From the NCBI RefSeq assembly GCF_030811455.1, contig NZ_JAUSQU010000001.1:2170001-2234000 (forward strand): 64,000 bases of DNA, written 5' to 3'. The translations under genes and the position numbers were made by a program. Source of the stretch: Streptosporangium lutulentum (lineage in GTDB: Bacteria; Actinomycetota; Actinomycetes; Streptosporangiales; Streptosporangiaceae). Shown here piece after piece: positions 61,532 through 64,000 of this stretch. The notes below the pieces were generated by a model. That model saw only the letters and a list, made by a program, of their open reading frames with translations. It ran no database searches and was not told the DNA's origin. Positions within the stretch are counted from its first letter, which is position 1. The number at the start of each line of letters is the position of its first letter.

Positions 61532-62548
61532 TCAATCGTCGGTGGTTTCGAGGTAGCCGGTGAGGCAGGTCAGCGCCGCGGCGGCGTCTTCTCCTTCGCC
61601 GTGCGGTCTACGGAGATCGTCGATGAAGACGGCGATATCGGCGAGCATCCACCATCGCCGATAGAGGGCGATGCCCGCCGGCGTGGCGACGCGGCCGGTC
61701 GCCTCGGTGTATCCGGCCAATATCTCGTCGTCGACACCGACGGGATCGGCGCCGATCATGTCGGTGAACGCGGTGGTGAGCATCCATAGGTCGCGTTCCG
61801 GTGGGGCGATCTGCACGGTTCCCCAGTCGATGAGCCGCATCCCCTTCGCGGTCCGTATGACGTTGCCCGGATGGGGTTCACCGTGGGTGACCACCCACCC
61901 CGTCGCCGTGTCGCCGACGGCGTCGATGAGCCTGTCGAGATCGGCGAGCCATCGCCGGACACGTCCGGCGTGGCCGGCCAGCAGCCCGCGGGCAGGCTCG
62001 GCGTGCGGTCCACCGGTCCACGGGCGGTCGACGTCACGCAGCGCCTCGTGCAGTCGGTCACGGCCGGGAAGCCGCAGGTCTGCCCGCGGAGCGAGCCGCT
62101 CGACCACAGGGGTGGCCCGATGCAACTCGGCGAGCAGGCCGACCATCTCGGTCACGTCCTCGTGCCGATGCGGGCCGAAGTCGCCGGCGGTTCCGCAGAC
62201 CATCGGGAACACCGACAAGCCGTACCGCGGGGTGAGCCGCCGCAGCACAGCGCCGTCCGTGGCCGGGATCGGCGTGACGAGGAAGTCGAGTCCGGCATCA
62301 CGCCGAAGGCTCAGCGCACTTTCGAGCGACCGCCCCAGAAGACCGAAGATCTCCTCGCGCGTGGCTTCGTCGGCACCCAGATCATCGGCCGTGACGAACC
62401 AGGCGGCCCCGTTCCGGTCGGAGACGGACCAGTGATAGCTGCCCGCGCCCACCGGCAGGTACTCGGCCGAACTCGCCTCGACGGCCCAATATCTGCGGAG
62501 CGCCGCGATCAGTTCGCTTTCGTCCAAACCCATCGGCTTGTCCCGCAT
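61532..62548 (-). CDS. APH-family phosphotransferase, spectinomycin-kinase-like
   Basis: 338 residues. N-lobe AEYLPVGAGSYHWSVSDRNG resembles the glycine loop of spectinomycin 9-phosphotransferase-like proteins. The catalytic loop is GWVVTHGEPHPGNVIRTAKG (HGE in place of HGD, then the Asn) and the metal motif is MRLIDWGTVQIAPPERDLWM. Replacement of the catalytic Asp by Glu in HGEPHPGN is seen in this subgroup. The two kinase genes are in one transcript. A resistance role is possible but not shown. Confidence 0.88.
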   Translation of the reverse strand: MRDKPMGLDESELIAALRRYWAVEASSAEYLPVGAGSYHWSVSDRNGAAWFVTADDLGADEATREEIFGLLGRSLESALSLRRDAGLDFLVTPIPATDGAVLRRLTPRYGLSVFPMVCGTAGDFGPHRHEDVTEMVGLLAELHRATPVVERLAPRADLRLPGRDRLHEALRDVDRPWTGGPHAEPARGLLAGHAGRVRRWLADLDRLIDAVGDTATGWVVTHGEPHPGNVIRTAKGMRLIDWGTVQIAPPERDLWMLTTAFTDMIGADPVGVDDEILAGYTEATGRVATPAGIALYRRWWMLADIAVFIDDLRRPHGEGEDAAAALTCLTGYLETTDD

Positions 62549-62669
62549 GGAGAGGCATTCTGCCCTACCCGTCCTGGTGGCCGGTCGGATTTTTTCACGA
62601 CGCCCGTCCGTTTCCTACCGACAGCGCCGCAGCAGGTCCCCACAGGTGTCGGACAGAGTGTGCTTGGTC

Positions 62670-62702
62670 TTGACGAATCAAATGAACAATCTTTTAATTC
62701 AT
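62670..62702 (+). promoter_or_regulatory. Promoter with overlapping palindrome, leaderless TetR transcript
   Basis: TTGACG (62670-62675), 17-base spacer, TTTAAT (62693-62698), about 7 bases before the ATG at 62705. ATGAAcaatcttttaaTTCAT-type inverted repeat overlaps the -10, a likely self-repression site. Confidence 0.65.
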
Positions 62703-62704
62703 CT

Positions 62705-63340
62705 ATGGGACGTATCGCGGGCGTCACCGCCGCTGAGACGCGCGAACGCCTGCTGCAAGCGGCCGCCGAGGTCTTCGCCGAGCGCGGGTACGACGGTACG
62801 CGCGTGGCCGACATCGCCGCGGCCGCGGGAGTGAGCAACGGCGCGCTGTACGCGCACTTCGGCTCGAAGGCCGAACTGCTCGTGGCCGCGCTGCGGGCGC
62901 ACGGGCGGCAGCTGATGGCCAGCCTGTTCGCCGCCGACCCCGACCGGTCGATCACGGAGTTGCTCCTCGCCATCGGCCGCGGGCTGCCACGCCGCCGCGA
63001 CGCCCCCCGCCATCTCATCGTCGAGGCGCTGGTCGCGGCCCGCCGTGACGAGGACGTCGCGCGTCCGATGCGCGACTACGTCGGTGAGCGAACCGACTGG
63101 ATCGCCGAGTTGGTACGCGTGGCCCAGAGCGACGGCGAGCTGGACCCCGCGCTGTCGCCCGAGGCGCTGGCCCACTTCTGCCTGCTGCTGTCAATGGGCA
63201 GCGCACTCATCACGCCGAACCTGCACGCCGTCGACGACGCGGAATGGTCGGCGTTACTCGCCCGCGTCGCGGGCGCCCTCGTCCCACCGACGCCATCACC
63301 GCATACAGAGCGGAGTCCCCATAGTGAAAGTACGAATTGA
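62705..63340 (+). CDS. TetR-family regulator of the ferredoxin/P450 genes
   Basis: 211 residues. AAETRERLLQAAAEVFAERG, YDGTRVADIAAAAGVSNGAL and YAHFGSKAELLVAALRAH give the classic HTH with YxHFxSK. The predicted transcript begins at or very near the ATG. The gene overlaps the ferredoxin gene by 17 bases, so regulator, ferredoxin and P450 are co-transcribed, and the regulator probably represses all three until a substrate of the P450 appears. Confidence 0.93.
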   Translation: MGRIAGVTAAETRERLLQAAAEVFAERGYDGTRVADIAAAAGVSNGALYAHFGSKAELLVAALRAHGRQLMASLFAADPDRSITELLLAIGRGLPRRRDAPRHLIVEALVAARRDEDVARPMRDYVGERTDWIAELVRVAQSDGELDPALSPEALAHFCLLLSMGSALITPNLHAVDDAEWSALLARVAGALVPPTPSPHTERSPHSESTN

Positions 63341-63515
63341 TTCTGAGCGTTGCCACGGACACGGCCGCTGCTATGACCTTGCCCCTGATCTGTTCGGAGA
63401 GGACGACGAGGGCTACGGGCAGGTCGTCGGCGACGGGGCTGTGCCACCGGGCCAGGAACAGGCAGCACGTCTGGCCCTGGCCAACTGTCCGGAAAGAGCG
63501 ATCGAGATCCTCTAA
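63324..63515 (+). CDS. 3Fe-4S ferredoxin for a P450
   Basis: 63 residues from a GTG at 63324, with GGAG 8 bases upstream. MKVRIDSERCHGHGRCYDLA carries the C-x-x-H-G-x-C form in which the second Cys of a 4Fe-4S set is replaced by His, and LALANCPERAIEIL holds the last Cys. Small ferredoxins of this kind pass electrons to actinomycete P450s. Its stop overlaps the AAGGAGG of the P450 gene. Confidence 0.94.
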   Translation: MKVRIDSERCHGHGRCYDLAPDLFGEDDEGYGQVVGDGAVPPGQEQAARLALANCPERAIEIL

Positions 63516-63526
63516 GGAGGCGTGGC

Positions 63527-64000
63527 ATGACCGTCGACGACCGCTTCACCCAGAGTTTCCAGGAGAGGCAGCAGAACCGGCCCCTCGAACCACGCAGTGA
63601 GATCATCACCGGCCCCGTCTCCGACTGGGCGACCGACTTCTCCCACGCCGAGCCCGAGTGGGCCGCCGATCCCTACCCCATCCAGGACGAGCTGCGGCAG
63701 CGCTGCCCGATCGCGCACACCGAGCGGTTCGGCGGCGCCTGGCTGCCGACGCGCTACGAGGACGTCGCGGCGATCGCCTACGACACCGAGCGCTTCTCCT
63801 CGCGGGCGATCATCGTGAGCAACGTCCGGCCGCCCCTTGAGCTGGCGCCGGTGGGCGGTACGCCGCCGATCTCCTCCGACCCGCCCTTCCACCACGACGC
63901 GCGCAAGCTGCTGCTGCCGGCGTTCACCAAGACCGCGGTCTCCAAGCAGGAGGAGGTGACGCGAGCGTTCTGCCACTCGCTCATCGACTCCTTCGAGGGG
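63527..64000 (+). CDS. Cytochrome P450, 3' part outside window
   Basis: The first 158 codons of a bacterial class I P450, starting after AAGGAGG. DFSHAEPEWAADPYPIQDEL, RCPIAHTERFGGAWLPTRYE, DVAAIAYDTERFSSRAIIVS and PPISSDPPFHHDARKLLLPA (helix C region with the HxxxR haem contact) are typical. The I-helix and Cys-ligand motif are outside the window. The ferredoxin gene directly upstream is its likely redox partner and the TetR gene its likely control. The substrate cannot be told. Confidence 0.95.
   Translation, partial: MTVDDRFTQSFQERQQNRPLEPRSEIITGPVSDWATDFSHAEPEWAADPYPIQDELRQRCPIAHTERFGGAWLPTRYEDVAAIAYDTERFSSRAIIVSNVRPPLELAPVGGTPPISSDPPFHHDARKLLLPAFTKTAVSKQEEVTRAFCHSLIDSFEG

Overview
The window is very GC-rich, has short intergenic gaps, many GTG/TTG starts, Tat and lipoprotein signals, and regulators typical of actinomycetes (SARP, PadR, IclR, FCD-type GntR, leaderless promoters). 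It looks like a chromosomal segment of a soil actinomycete, perhaps a member of the Streptosporangiaceae; that family assignment is a guess from gene style, not a measurement. No rRNA, tRNA or CRISPR array was seen.

Positions 1-12,400 are accessory DNA. They hold the end of an IS256-type element, an IS701-type element that splits a small secreted protein gene, a probable RelE/DUF6247 toxin-antitoxin pair, a 49-residue peptide gene with an excellent ribosome binding site, two membrane/secreted proteins (one with duplicated FtsX-extracellular-type domains), a 5'-truncated tyrosine recombinase, a broken serine recombinase, a TetR/MFS efflux pair, and a second decayed tyrosine integrase next to a crossover-like inverted repeat.

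Positions 12,392-27,349 form one catabolic locus. A ten-gene minus-strand operon runs GH127 beta-L-arabinofuranosidase, peptide-type ABC importer (binding protein, two permeases, two ATPases), proline iminopeptidase-like hydrolase, Xaa-Pro aminopeptidase, DapA-family aldolase/deaminase and GntR regulator. A Tat-exported GH127-type enzyme with a LamG domain inserted in it is divergently transcribed. I infer use of arabinosylated hydroxyproline-rich plant cell-wall glycoproteins: external trimming, peptide import, internal removal of arabinose, proline-specific peptide breakdown and channelling of the product. Shared ATGTnnCAT elements and a LacI-type operator suggest the control.

Positions 27,500-51,000 are a mixed region: cupin, AhpD-like protein, quinone oxidoreductase, methyltransferase, GDPD with tandem HGD repeats, a LysR-controlled amidohydrolase/polar amino acid ABC transporter/aminotransferase cluster, a SARP regulator, an alpha/beta dehalogenase-like hydrolase, an ABC-F ATPase preceded by a 9-codon leader, a phosphatase, an orphan NRPS-type condensation protein, an Old Yellow Enzyme with its MerR regulator, a histidine-rich secreted peptide and a secreted hydrolase.

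Positions 51,100-57,060 are an aromatic-acid cluster: IclR regulator, LigA- and LigB-type extradiol dioxygenase subunits, citryl-CoA lyase-like protein, CaiB/BaiF CoA transferase and a divergent amidohydrolase. The two divergent promoters carry the same 14-bp element, CGGACATnnnTCCG. The mix suggests a CoA-dependent ending to a 4,5-type ring-cleavage pathway.

Positions 57,280-64,000 hold a VOC/PadR pair with a 12-bp inverted-repeat operator, another VOC protein, a YceI protein, a hypothetical protein, two APH-like kinases, and a leaderless TetR gene followed by a 3Fe-4S ferredoxin and a P450 that runs off the window.
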